From Thauera sp. (lineage in GTDB: Bacteria; Pseudomonadota; Gammaproteobacteria; Burkholderiales; Rhodocyclaceae): a DNA stretch of 32,072 nt. Both the position numbers and the translations under genes were made by a program. The stretch spans positions 1 through 32,072 of the forward strand of contig JAFLDS010000032.1 in assembly GCA_017302295.1 (NCBI GenBank). Reading direction: 5' to 3'. This document shows, one piece after another, positions 16,635-24,682 of the stretch (the stretch's first letter is position 1; each line of letters opens with the position of its first letter). The notes beneath the pieces are model-generated. The model ran no database searches. It was not told where the DNA came from and was given only the letters and a program-made list of their open reading frames with translations.

Positions 16635-18981
16635 AACCGCCCCAGCGATAACGCAACCCCACCCAGGCCGCACGCGGCGCACCCGGCGCGACGAACTGCT
16701 CGCTGCGCCATGCGTCGGTATCCGGGTCGAAGGCATTACCCGGGCCGGTGAACGGGTTCTCCGCAAGCGCCCCGCCCGTCGCATAACGCTGGTCGAAAAC
16801 GTTGTCGACTCGGCCGAACAGCGTCCAGCCGCCGCTCAGGCGATAGTCGGCGCTCAGGTTCAGCACCGCATAGCCGGGGAGCTCGCCCTTGCCGCGAAAC
16901 TCGTCGTTCGCCTTGTGGCGGTTGTTCTCGTTGCCGCGCACGTACTGGCTCGAATACGCAACCAGCCCTGCCCCCACGCGCAGCGCCTCGCTCGCCCGCC
17001 AGTTCACCGACAGCTTGAGTCCATGCTGCGGCAGGCCGGGAATGCGGTCGCCGCGGCCGACACGGATCTGGTCCTCGCCACAGGAGGCGTCGCTGTTCGC
17101 GGTGCTGTTGTTCTCGGCGACGACGCAGGCCGAAGACTGGAAGGTGGCGTGCAGCCAGTTGTAGTTGAGCTGCCAGTCGAAGGCGCCGCGCGTGCCGCCG
17201 AGGCCCAGCTCCACGCCTTCGCGCCGCGTCTTGCCGAAATTGGTGAAGTAGCCGGCACTGGTCGAGGTGCCGACGAACAGGATGTCGTCGCGGTTGGTGG
17301 TGCGGAACAGGCCGGCGTTCCACTGCACCTCGCCGCCCATCCGCCCGCGCACGCCCAACTCGAAGGTGCGCGCCACCACCTGTTCGAGGAAGGGGTCGGA
17401 GGCGAGCGCGTTGGGCAGGGTGCAGGGTTTGTCGGGGTTGGCGCAGCCCAGCTCGATTGGCGTCGGCGCGCGGTTGCCCTGGCTGAAGCCGCCATACACG
17501 GTGAGCGCCGGCGAAGCCTGCCAGGTGAGGCCGAGCGCGGGGTTGAGCTTGTGGTAGGTGTAGTCGCCGTCGAGGTTGTCCGGCACGCCGGGATTGAGCC
17601 GGTCGCGGTTGATGACGCGGGTGCGGTTGTAGCGCAGCGCGCCGGTAAGCTGCACCGTGGGACTCAGCGCCACGCTGTCGGTGACGTGGATCGAGCTGGT
17701 CCGCGTGCGGCCCGACAGGCTGTTCTCGAGTTCCTCGTCCTCGGCCGGCGCCACGCCGCGACTCGCGGTGAGCCGCCCTTGCTGCGCCGTCTGCCGGAAA
17801 CCCGCATGCGTGCGGTCGTGCGAGGCGCCGATCGCGAACTGGTGTGCGCCGGCATAGCGCGTCCATTGGATCGCCGCACCGTAGGCGCGCTGGTCGGTCG
17901 CGCTGCGGTTCAGCACGCCGCTCAGATCGAACGCCGGATCCAGTTCGACCTCGTCCTCGAAGTCGTCGTTGCCATCGCCATTCAGCGTGCGCGTGCGCGT
18001 GCGTCGCACATAGGCCGAGGCCGACAGCTGATCGGTGTCGCCGAGCCAGTGCGTGCCCGACAGCGTCAGCATGCTCATGCGGTTACGCGTCTGGTCCGGG
18101 TGGGTGAAGATCGCCTCGTCGCGCTGGCGGCGCAGGCTTTCAGGCACCAGGCCGTTGCCGATGAGGTCGGTGTTGGCGTGGATCACGCTCATCGACAGAT
18201 CTGTCCCGTCCGCCTTCCACCCCAGGCGCGCAAAAAGCTGACCGACTTCGGACGGCGAGCGGTCGCGCCAGCCGTCCTCCTTCATGCCTTCGGCGGAGAC
18301 GAACCAGTTCAGCGCATCCTTGCTCCCACCGTGCTGGACGCCGAGCGTGCGGCGCTGGAAGGAGCCGGCTTCGGCCTCGATCTCGGTGCCGGGGTGGGTG
18401 TCGCCGCGCTTGCTCTGCAAGGCCAGCGCACCGCCCAGCGTGTTGAGACCGTAAAGCGGGTTCGAGCCCGGCACCACCATGACCGACGCGATCGCGCCCT
18501 TGGGGATCAGGTCCCAGTTCACGACATCGCCGAAGCCTTCGTTGACGCGCACACCGTCGAGATACACCGACAGGCCCTGCGGCGTGCCGAGCAGGGGCGA
18601 CACGGTGAAGCCACGGTAATTGACGTCGGCCTGGTAGGGGTTGCCCTGGATCTCGTTGACCGTCACCCCACCCAGGCTGCGCTGCATCGCCTCGCCCAGC
18701 GACACCCCGCCCGCCGCGCGCACCTGGCCGCTGTCCATCGTCTGCAGATTGGCCGGCACCTGGTCCCGCGGCAGGTCGATGCCCGGCAGCGGCGTCGTCC
18801 CGACCACCACCGTGGTGGGTGCAAGCTGCGTGGGCAGATCGGCGCCCTGGGCTGCGGCGGCGGCCGTCAGCGCGGCGACAAAAGCGATCGTCGAATAGGC
18901 GCAGTGCGGGGCGCCCGCCCGCGGACGAGCAAGCGCGCGGCATGGGCGCACGCCCTTGCGGCGCATGTCTGCCATGTTCAT
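16633..18981 (-). CDS. TonB-dependent outer-membrane receptor
   Basis: This 782-residue outer-membrane beta-barrel imports an unidentified ligand using TonB energy. A long basic N-region and hydrophobic core (STIAFVAALTAAAAAQGA) form the signal peptide. A TonB-box-like TTVVVG follows. The plug domain contains GNPYQADVNYRGFTVSPLLG and LDGVRVNEGFGDVVNW, and the rest is barrel strands with aromatic ends. The final residues are RYRWGG rather than a terminal aromatic. The ATG at 18981 has GGGAG seven bases upstream; an ATG at 19014 in frame has no such site. It lies downstream of a sensor kinase and response regulator on the same strand, which probably control it. Nothing here reveals the substrate. 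Confidence 0.94.
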   Translation of the reverse strand: MNMADMRRKGVRPCRALARPRAGAPHCAYSTIAFVAALTAAAAAQGADLPTQLAPTTVVVGTTPLPGIDLPRDQVPANLQTMDSGQVRAAGGVSLGEAMQRSLGGVTVNEIQGNPYQADVNYRGFTVSPLLGTPQGLSVYLDGVRVNEGFGDVVNWDLIPKGAIASVMVVPGSNPLYGLNTLGGALALQSKRGDTHPGTEIEAEAGSFQRRTLGVQHGGSKDALNWFVSAEGMKEDGWRDRSPSEVGQLFARLGWKADGTDLSMSVIHANTDLIGNGLVPESLRRQRDEAIFTHPDQTRNRMSMLTLSGTHWLGDTDQLSASAYVRRTRTRTLNGDGNDDFEDEVELDPAFDLSGVLNRSATDQRAYGAAIQWTRYAGAHQFAIGASHDRTHAGFRQTAQQGRLTASRGVAPAEDEELENSLSGRTRTSSIHVTDSVALSPTVQLTGALRYNRTRVINRDRLNPGVPDNLDGDYTYHKLNPALGLTWQASPALTVYGGFSQGNRAPTPIELGCANPDKPCTLPNALASDPFLEQVVARTFELGVRGRMGGEVQWNAGLFRTTNRDDILFVGTSTSAGYFTNFGKTRREGVELGLGGTRGAFDWQLNYNWLHATFQSSACVVAENNSTANSDASCGEDQIRVGRGDRIPGLPQHGLKLSVNWRASEALRVGAGLVAYSSQYVRGNENNRHKANDEFRGKGELPGYAVLNLSADYRLSGGWTLFGRVDNVFDQRYATGGALAENPFTGPGNAFDPDTDAWRSEQFVAPGAPRAAWVGLRYRWGG

Positions 18982-19077
18982 TCCAGTCTCCCTTTGGTTT
19001 TCTTGTCGTCGCATCGCGCAGGCTGGCGCCCATCATCACGCCGAAGTTACCGCGCCGCTTGGCCGCGTCGCGCTTCG

Positions 19078-19083
19078 ATTCTA
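19078..19083 (-). promoter_or_regulatory. TAGAAT box upstream of the TonB-dependent receptor
   Basis: TAGAAT on the minus strand lies about 97 bases before the receptor ATG. No TTGAC-like box is found 15-19 bases farther upstream, as expected for an activator-dependent promoter. The palindrome at 19128-19142 lies upstream of it. Confidence 0.4.
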
Positions 19084-19127
19084 GGGACAGGCTGCAGCGC
19101 AGGCCCGGGAGCACGACCCGGCGATAT

Positions 19128-19142
19128 CGGGAACTTTTCCCG
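19128..19142. promoter_or_regulatory. Palindrome CGGGAA-N3-TTCCCG, candidate operator
   Basis: A perfect 6-3-6 inverted repeat centred about 55 bases upstream of the TAGAAT box, so near -64 from the expected start. A wider inverted repeat, CCCGGGA (19104-19110) with TCCCGGG (19138-19144), overlaps it. It may bind the neighbouring NarL-type regulator. As RNA it would be a small hairpin after the regulator's stop, but no T-run follows. Confidence 0.45.
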
Positions 19143-19172
19143 GGTTTTACGGGGAACGCGCTACGGCGCAGC

Positions 19173-19820
19173 TCAGGCCGACTGCACGGGAAACGACACC
19201 AGCCCGAGGCGCACCGCTTCGTGGATCAGCTTGAAGTCATTGTCGGCATCGAGCTTGCTGCGGATCGCGGAGAGATGGTTATGCACCGTCTTCGGGCTGA
19301 GGTGCATGCTGTTGGCGATCTCGACCGACGAATCGCCGCTCACCGCCAGGCGCAGGACTTCGAACTCGCGCGGGGTGAGACGCGCGAGGGCGTGATCGGC
19401 GTCGAGCGAGGAGCGCGCAAGCACCTGCAGGACGTCGGCCGAGAAGGCTCGCCGCCCTGCCGCCACGGCACGGATCGCGTCGAACAGCTCCGTCGGCTCG
19501 CTGCTCTTGGTCAGGTAGCCCAGGGCGCCGGCACGCATCGCCTGCGTCACGTAACCGGCGTGGTCGTGCATCGACAGCACCAGCACCTTCAGGGCGGGCT
19601 CGCGCGCGAGCATGCGGCGGATCGCCTCGATGCCGCTGCTGCCACGCAGGCTCAGATCTGCCACCACCACCTCGATGCCGCCGCGGGCCACGCAGGCGCA
19701 GGCTTCATCCGCGGTCGAGGACTCGGCCACGACCTGAAATCCGGGTTCGGCGTCGAGCAGGCGGCGGTAGCCGGTGCGCACCACCGCGTGGTCATCGAGC
19801 AACAGGATGCGAATCATCAT
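19173..19820 (-). CDS. NarL/FixJ-type response regulator
   Basis: This 215-residue DNA-binding response regulator has a receiver domain with acidic pair D9-D10, phospho-acceptor D55 (VVVADLSLRG) and K105 (LGYLTKSS). A LuxR-type helix-turn-helix follows (about 147-205, LTPREFEVLRLAVSG and LSPKTVHNHLSAIRSKL). The ATG at 19820 (followed by a second ATG) has a strong AGGAGG six bases upstream, inside the end of the kinase gene; the genes overlap by 29 bases. The partner is almost certainly that kinase. The receptor 191 bases downstream is the most likely target. Confidence 0.95.
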   Translation of the reverse strand: MMIRILLLDDHAVVRTGYRRLLDAEPGFQVVAESSTADEACACVARGGIEVVVADLSLRGSSGIEAIRRMLAREPALKVLVLSMHDHAGYVTQAMRAGALGYLTKSSEPTELFDAIRAVAAGRRAFSADVLQVLARSSLDADHALARLTPREFEVLRLAVSGDSSVEIANSMHLSPKTVHNHLSAIRSKLDADNDFKLIHEAVRLGLVSFPVQSA

Positions 19821-21108
19821 GCACTTCCTCCTCACGTGAAGCGGGCAGCTGAAGCTCGATCTGCAGCCCCCCCGACTCCGACTGCTGCCACTCCAGCCGC
19901 CCCCCCGCCATTTCGGCGCGCTCCCGCATACCGAGCAGACCGCCGCCGGGACGCAGCGTCTCGACCCGCCCGCGGCCGTCGTCGCGGACCACGAGCTGCA
20001 CGCCGTCCTCCAACGCCTGCAGGCTGACGTCGACACGACGCGCACCGCTGTGCCGCAGCACATTGGTCAGTGCCTCCTGCAGGCTGCGATACAGCGCCAG
20101 CCCCGCCGCAGGCGACAGCCGTGGCAGCCACTCGGGCAGGGTCATTTCAAGGGCAATATCGGACGCACGCGACTGCCAGCTTTGCCCCAGCTCGGCGAGC
20201 GCGTCGAGCATGCCGAGGCCATCGAGACCGTGTGGTCGCAATTGGCGCAACCGGCTGCGAACATGCGCGGACATGCGCGCCGCCTCGGCACGCGCGTCGC
20301 GGGCGCAGTCGATGATCTGCTCGAGTTCAGCACTCGCTGCGTGGCGCTCGATGAACGCAGTGGCAGCGCCGATCGCCACCATGGACTGACCGAACTCGTC
20401 ATGCAGCTCGCGCGCCAGCTCCCGGCGTTCAGCCTCCTGAACGTCGATGAGCCGCCGCGCCAGCGTGCGCTCCGCGGCCCGCGCGCTGGCGAGACCGGCC
20501 GCAAGGCGGTCGATGGCTGCGGCGATGCGGTGGAACTCCTGGAGTTCGAAGCGCGGCAGCCCGGCGCGCTCCTCGCCTCGCGCCAGACGCTCCAGCCCGC
20601 GCTCGAGCTCGCGCACCGGCACGAGCGCACGATGCACCACACGCCAGGTGGCAAAGACGGCAACGCCCGCGAACACGGCCAGCACGCCCAGCATGCGCAG
20701 CCCATCACGCACCACCTCGCGGATCTCGGCGCGCGGATCGGCCCGGATGAGCAGCACGTCGTCGCCAACTGCAACGCGCTGCGCCTCCGCCGAGACACCG
20801 GGCAGAAAGGCGGCAAGCCAGCCGAGCGGGTCGAACGATCCGGAATGGCGCGATTGCTCCAAACCGGAACGCTGCAACGACACGTCGATATGGCGCAATT
20901 CTCCGCTTTCGAGCAGCCGCTGCAGGCCGGCCGAATCGCCGCGCTGCGCCTCACCAAGACCGAGCATCAACTCGGCCAGCCGGCTGGACGCCTCGACTTC
21001 CTCAGCGACGTCGCGCGTCAGGGAGAGTGTGACAAGCAGGCAGGCGCTCGCAAACAGGGCCAACGCCATCAGTACAAGCCGGCTTGCAAGCCGCCAGCGC
21101 AGGTCCAT
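19792..21108 (-). CDS. Membrane sensor histidine kinase (HisKA_3 type)
   Basis: This 438-residue inner-membrane kinase is of the NarX/UhpB-like class. TM1 is at about 8-27, a periplasmic sensor region at about 28-138, and TM2 at about 139-157. A HAMP-like segment (about 158-205) precedes the dimerisation helix, with phospho-acceptor His236 in ARELHDEFGQSM. The ATPase domain shows the N-box EALTNVLRHSGA (about 345-356), DDGRG (about 376-380) and GLLGMRERAEMAGG. The signal is unknown. ATGs at 21132 and 21108 are possible; neither has a good Shine-Dalgarno sequence. I chose 21108 because MDLRWRLASRLVLM leads straight into TM1. It overlaps the regulator gene by 29 bases. Confidence 0.93.
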   Translation of the reverse strand: MDLRWRLASRLVLMALALFASACLLVTLSLTRDVAEEVEASSRLAELMLGLGEAQRGDSAGLQRLLESGELRHIDVSLQRSGLEQSRHSGSFDPLGWLAAFLPGVSAEAQRVAVGDDVLLIRADPRAEIREVVRDGLRMLGVLAVFAGVAVFATWRVVHRALVPVRELERGLERLARGEERAGLPRFELQEFHRIAAAIDRLAAGLASARAAERTLARRLIDVQEAERRELARELHDEFGQSMVAIGAATAFIERHAASAELEQIIDCARDARAEAARMSAHVRSRLRQLRPHGLDGLGMLDALAELGQSWQSRASDIALEMTLPEWLPRLSPAAGLALYRSLQEALTNVLRHSGARRVDVSLQALEDGVQLVVRDDGRGRVETLRPGGGLLGMRERAEMAGGRLEWQQSESGGLQIELQLPASREEEVHDDSHPVAR

Positions 21109-21253
21109 GGGTAAGCTTCGGGTGGGCAGCATACGCACGACGCAGCAAACGGCGTGCCATCCGCGCTCAGGGCACCGGTAGCCCACGGCCGGATCTTATT
21201 GACCTGGCCATCGATTGCGTCTGCACCTCATCGCGTCGCGCGCAGTGGCTCCC

Positions 21254-21268
21254 TCCCCTTCAAGGGGA
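21254..21268. terminator. Small palindrome in the hemL-kinase gap
   Basis: TCCCC-TTCAA-GGGGA can form a 5-bp stem. It lies 44 bases after the hemL stop (hemL is on the minus strand), between hemL and the kinase gene. No T-run follows on either strand, so a terminator role is only possible. The rest of 21109-21311 shows nothing I can name. Confidence 0.25.
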
Positions 21269-21311
21269 AGGATATAGACCACGCTCCAGCGCGATTTATC
21301 TGATCGGCGGG

Positions 21312-22598
21312 TTAATCGCTCAGCGACGCGAAGACCTTGCGCGCCGCCGCCACGGTAGCGTCGATCTCGGCGTCGCCGTGCGCCGCGGACACGAAGCCGG
21401 CTTCGAAGGCCGATGGGGCAAAGTAGTGGCCGGCGTCGAGCATCGCATGGAAGAAGCGATTGAAGGCATCTCGATCGGAAGCCATGACGTCGGCGAAGGA
21501 CGCCGGCACGGTCGCGCTGAAATACAGGCCGAACATGCCACCGATCGAATCCGCGCTGAATGTGACGCCGGCATCGCGCGCCGCGGCGCAGAGCCCGGTG
21601 ACGAGCCGTTCGGTACGCGCGGCGAGCGCTTCGTAAAAACCCGCTTCACGCGTCAGCCGCAGCGAAGCCATGCCCGCCGCCACCGCCACCGGGCTGCCCG
21701 ACAGCGTGCCCGCCTGATACACCGGGCCGAGCGGCGCGATCTTCTCCATGATGTCGCGGCGCCCGCCGAAGGCCCCCACCGGCATACCGCCGCCAATCAC
21801 CTTGCCCAGGGTGGTGAGGTCGGGGGTAATGCCGTACAGGCCCTGCACGCCTTGCGGACCGACGCGAAAACCGGTCATGACCTCGTCGAAGATCAGCACC
21901 GCGCCGTACTGCGTGCACAACCGGCGCAAGCCCTCGAGGAAGCCGGCCGCGGGCTTGATCAGGTTCATGTTGCCGGCCACCGGCTCGACGATGACGGCCG
22001 CGATCTCGTCGCCGCGCGCCTTGAACACCTGCTCGACTTGGTCCAGATCATTGAAATCGAGGACGATGGTGTGCTTGGCGAAGTCGGCCGGCACGCCGCC
22101 CGAGGACGGATTGCCGAAGGTCAGCAGGCCGGACCCCGCCTTCACCAGCAGGCTGTCGGCATGGCCGTGGTAACAGCCTTCGAACTTCAGGATCGCGTCG
22201 CGGCCGGTGAAGCCGCGCGCGAGACGGATCGCGCTCATCGTCGCCTCGGTGCCGGAGCTCACCAGGCGCACCATCTCCACCGACGGCAGCAGCGCGCAGA
22301 TGAGCTCGGCCATCTCGACCTCGCTTTCGGTCGGTGCGCCGAAGGACAGGCCCTTCAGCGCCGCCTCGCGCACTGCTTCGACGATGGCCGGATGCGCATG
22401 ACCGGTGATCGCCGGCCCCCAGGAGCCGACGTAGTCGATGTAGGCCTTGCCGTCGGCGTCCCACACACGCGCGCCCTCGGCACGGTCGATGAAGCGCGGC
22501 GTGCCGCCCACCGAGCGGAAGGCACGGACGGGCGAATTCACGCCACCGGGAATGGTGCGCTGGGCACGCTGGAAAAGGGCTTCGTTGCGGCTGCTCAT
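21312..22598 (-). CDS. hemL: Glutamate-1-semialdehyde 2,1-aminomutase
   Basis: PLP enzyme of the C5 pathway that converts glutamate-1-semialdehyde to 5-aminolevulinate, the precursor of heme and other tetrapyrroles. The protein is 428 residues, as in E. coli. Conserved features are [11 protein letters not shown] (about 17-27), the [16 protein letters not shown] phosphate-binding region (about 114-129), [19 protein letters not shown] (about 237-245) and the PLP lysine K266 in [10 protein letters not shown]. The ATG at 22598 (MSSRNEALF) has AGGA upstream; the frame extends to 22685 without support. It follows thiE on the same strand across hairpin repeat B. Confidence 0.98.
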   Translation of the reverse strand: MSSRNEALFQRAQRTIPGGVNSPVRAFRSVGGTPRFIDRAEGARVWDADGKAYIDYVGSWGPAITGHAHPAIVEAVREAALKGLSFGAPTESEVEMAELICALLPSVEMVRLVSSGTEATMSAIRLARGFTGRDAILKFEGCYHGHADSLLVKAGSGLLTFGNPSSGGVPADFAKHTIVLDFNDLDQVEQVFKARGDEIAAVIVEPVAGNMNLIKPAAGFLEGLRRLCTQYGAVLIFDEVMTGFRVGPQGVQGLYGITPDLTTLGKVIGGGMPVGAFGGRRDIMEKIAPLGPVYQAGTLSGSPVAVAAGMASLRLTREAGFYEALAARTERLVTGLCAAARDAGVTFSADSIGGMFGLYFSATVPASFADVMASDRDAFNRFFHAMLDAGHYFAPSAFEAGFVSAAHGDAEIDATVAAARKVFASLSD

Positions 22599-22695
22599 GG
22601 TCGTCCTGGAATCCGGGGATGCGAAGTCCCGCATTGTGACGCTGCGGCGTAGCGAGGGTCCAGCTTCAAGGGCCGCGGGGTGCACCGAACCCGGA

Positions 22696-22795
22696 CTTGC
22701 GGTGGGGGATGCGCTCCGTCGGGCAGAGGAACTCGCCCTCGCTGCGCTCGGTGCTCGGACAATCCTCGCCCGCTCCGCGCATCCCCCACCGCAAG
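22696..22795 (-). repeat. Intergenic hairpin repeat, copy B
   Basis: Perfect 18-bp inverted arms (22696-22713 and 22778-22795) enclose a 64-base interior. Read on the minus strand it aligns without gaps to copy A at 8867-8971 over the inner arm and the first 48 interior bases (38 identical by hand count). The outer arm differs from copy A but remains self-complementary. The element begins two bases after the thiE stop codon. Confidence 0.9.
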
Positions 22796-22797
22796 CC

Positions 22798-23451
22798 CTA
22801 GCCTGATGCAGCCCGCACGCCGAACAGCGGCCGATACGCGGCCGCGCGCGCCGCTGGATCTCCCGCGGCGAAGACGTCGTTGATCACCGCCAGCAGATCG
22901 GCGCCAGCCTCGATGAGCTGGGCGGCATTGTCGAGCGTGATGCCGCCGATCGCCGCCACCGGCACGCCCAGCTCGCGCCGTGTGCGCGTCAGCAGGTCGA
23001 ACGGCGCGCGCGGCGCCTGCGGCTTTGAAGGCGAGGCGAACATGGCGCCGAAGGCGACGTAGTCGGCCCCGGCCGCCGCGCCGCGGGCGGCGCGCTCGAA
23101 CTCGCTGTAGCAGGTCACGCCGAGGATGCGCCCGGAGCCCAGCGCATCGCGCGCCGCCGCCGGATCGCCATCGTCGCGCCCCAGATGCACGCCATCGACG
23201 CCGATGGCAAGCGCCAGTTCGAGATCGTCGTTGATCAGCAGCGGCACGCCGGCTGTCCGGCACAAGGCCAGCAGCGCCGTGGCCTGCTCGCGGCGCAATG
23301 TGGCCGAGGCGAGCTTGTTGCGGTATTGCAGCAGCGCGGGCCGGCCCTGCAGCACCTTATCGGCAAGCGCCACGAGCCGTGCGGTGTCGGCCTCGTCCGG
23401 CGTCACCGCGTAGAGCCCGCGCAGGCTGCTCGCCCGCAGGCCATCAGGCAT
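22798..23451 (-). CDS. thiE: Thiamine-phosphate synthase ThiE
   Basis: TIM-barrel enzyme that joins hydroxymethylpyrimidine diphosphate to thiazole phosphate to make thiamine phosphate. The protein is 217 residues, normal size. Motifs are LQYRNK (diphosphate binding), [47 protein letters not shown] and [11 protein letters not shown]. The start ATG (23451) overlaps the stop of the upstream ThiD-like gene by eight bases (ATGCCTGA), so the two are translationally coupled. The stop is TAG at 22798-22800, followed two bases later by hairpin repeat B. Confidence 0.96.
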   Translation of the reverse strand: MPDGLRASSLRGLYAVTPDEADTARLVALADKVLQGRPALLQYRNKLASATLRREQATALLALCRTAGVPLLINDDLELALAIGVDGVHLGRDDGDPAAARDALGSGRILGVTCYSEFERAARGAAAGADYVAFGAMFASPSKPQAPRAPFDLLTRTRRELGVPVAAIGGITLDNAAQLIEAGADLLAVINDVFAAGDPAARAAAYRPLFGVRAASG

Positions 23452-24316
23452 CGTCTGCCTCCCGGCCGCGCGCCCAGAAGAAGCGGTCGGGGACGGCGCG
23501 CCCCATGCCGGGCCGGTAGGCGTGGCGCAGGGTCTGCTGGGCGAACTCCTGGGCCTCGCGCACCGCCTCGGGCATCGCCATGCCGTGCGCGAGCGCCGAC
23601 GCCGCGGCCGCCGCGAGGGTGGCGCCGGCGCCGAGATAGCGCCCCGGCAGGCGGTCCCAGGCATCGGTGCGAACGAGCCCCTCGGGACCGTAGAGCCGGT
23701 TCACCACCTGGGGGCCCTGCTCGCCGCCGCTGGTGAGCAGCACGTATTCCGTTCCCGACTCGAGCAGCCGCGCCACCGCCTCCTGCACGTCGGCCTCGTC
23801 GGCCCCTGCACCCTCCCCGCCGTCCGCGTCGTCATCCTGGTCGTCGCCATCGTCGATGCCGGCGAGCCGGCAGATCTCGTGGCGGCCGGCCACCAGCAGC
23901 GTGGTCTGCGGCACGATCAGCTCGGCCAGCGCGGCGACGGCTTCCTCGTCCTCCTCGGCATCGACGCCGGCATAGAGTGCCGGCTCGAGCACCAGCGGCA
24001 CCTCCGGATAATCGGAGACGACCTCGGCGACGCGCGCGATGTTCTCGACGCTGCCGCAGAAGCCGACCTTGAACGCCGCGACCGGAATGTCCTCGAGCAC
24101 CGCGCGCGCCTGCTCGACCAGCGTCTCGCCGTCGGCGGGCAGGACGTCGTCGACGTTGCGGGTGTCGCGCACCACCGCCGCAGTCTGCACCGCGAGCGGA
24201 TGACAGCCCATGCTCGAGAGGGTGAGGATGTCGGACACCAGCCCGCCGCCGCCGGTCGGGTCACCGGGGGCGAAGCACAGCACGACAGGAGGCGTATCAG
24301 GGACGGCGATGGCCAT
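23444..24316 (-). CDS. ThiD-like hydroxymethylpyrimidine kinase, divergent
   Basis: This 290-residue protein has the fold pattern of HMP/HMP-phosphate kinase (ribokinase superfamily). The N-terminal APGDPTGGGGLVSDILTLSSMGCHPLAVQTA (about 16-46) matches the ThiD opening. Three key sites differ from canonical ThiD. The catalytic Cys of the GTGCTL loop is replaced (GAGATL, about 229-234). The DPV motif reads EPALYAG (about 111-117). The PNxxE motif reads PQTTLLVAGRHE (about 136-147). A 22-residue Asp/Glu/Gly-rich insertion (about 154-175) interrupts the domain. It overlaps thiE by eight bases, so a thiamine role is likely, but activity is uncertain. No clear Shine-Dalgarno sequence precedes the ATG. 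A TAGAAT box lies at 24373-24378 without a good -35. Confidence 0.85.
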   Translation of the reverse strand: MAIAVPDTPPVVLCFAPGDPTGGGGLVSDILTLSSMGCHPLAVQTAAVVRDTRNVDDVLPADGETLVEQARAVLEDIPVAAFKVGFCGSVENIARVAEVVSDYPEVPLVLEPALYAGVDAEEDEEAVAALAELIVPQTTLLVAGRHEICRLAGIDDGDDQDDDADGGEGAGADEADVQEAVARLLESGTEYVLLTSGGEQGPQVVNRLYGPEGLVRTDAWDRLPGRYLGAGATLAAAAASALAHGMAMPEAVREAQEFAQQTLRHAYRPGMGRAVPDRFFWARGREADDA

Positions 24317-24334
24317 GGAGAGGGGCGCGCGCCG

Positions 24335-24365
24335 TTGCCGGACGCCAGCGCCTATGCGGTAAGAT
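24335..24365 (+). promoter_or_regulatory. Candidate rubredoxin promoter
   Basis: TTGCCG (24335-24340) and TAAGAT (24360-24365) are 19 bases apart, longer than ideal. The site is in the divergent gap between the ThiD-like and rubredoxin genes and partly overlaps the likely ThiD-like leader. Confidence 0.3.
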
Positions 24366-24427
24366 GCGGCAGATTCTAGCGCCCCTCGCGTTCATCGTTC
24401 CTAAAGTTGTTTAGCTCATAGACCGAT

Positions 24428-24598
24428 ATGTCTTACAAGACCTACATGTGTCTGATCTGCGGCTTCATCTACGACGAAGCCGCAGGACTGCCCGACGAGG
24501 GCATACCGCCCGGCACCCGTTGGGAGGACGTCCCGCCGAACTGGACCTGCCCCGAGTGCGGCGCGCGCAAGGAAGACTTCGAACTCGTCGACATCTGA
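24428..24598 (+). CDS. Rubredoxin
   Basis: This 56-residue one-iron electron carrier of the cytoplasm reads MSYKTYMCLICGFIYDEAAG, then PPGTRWEDVPPNWTCPECG and a final acidic tail (KEDFELVDI). The four iron-binding cysteines are in CLICG (8 and 11) and CPECG (41 and 44), with the conserved aromatic and Pro residues around them. This is the classical length. The frame is short and easily missed. The Shine-Dalgarno sequence is weak. It is divergent from the ThiD-like gene and lies 84 bases before pilG. Its redox partner is not visible here. Confidence 0.96.
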   Translation: MSYKTYMCLICGFIYDEAAGLPDEGIPPGTRWEDVPPNWTCPECGARKEDFELVDI

Positions 24599-24682
24599 AC
24601 CTCGATCCGATCACGCTCGTTGCGACCGCACGGCCGGTCGCCCCCGCGGCCTCGGCGCTGCGCCCTTCCAGGAACTGACAGC

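Noticed and set aside
16915-19395. An 826-codon plus-strand frame opposite the TonB-dependent receptor
   Set aside because: The minus-strand frame has a signal peptide, plug and barrel with a good ribosome binding site; the other is a shadow.
22696-22795. Hairpin repeats as CRISPR repeats or a small insertion sequence
   Set aside because: There is no spacer array, no transposase frame and no clear target-site duplication beside either copy.
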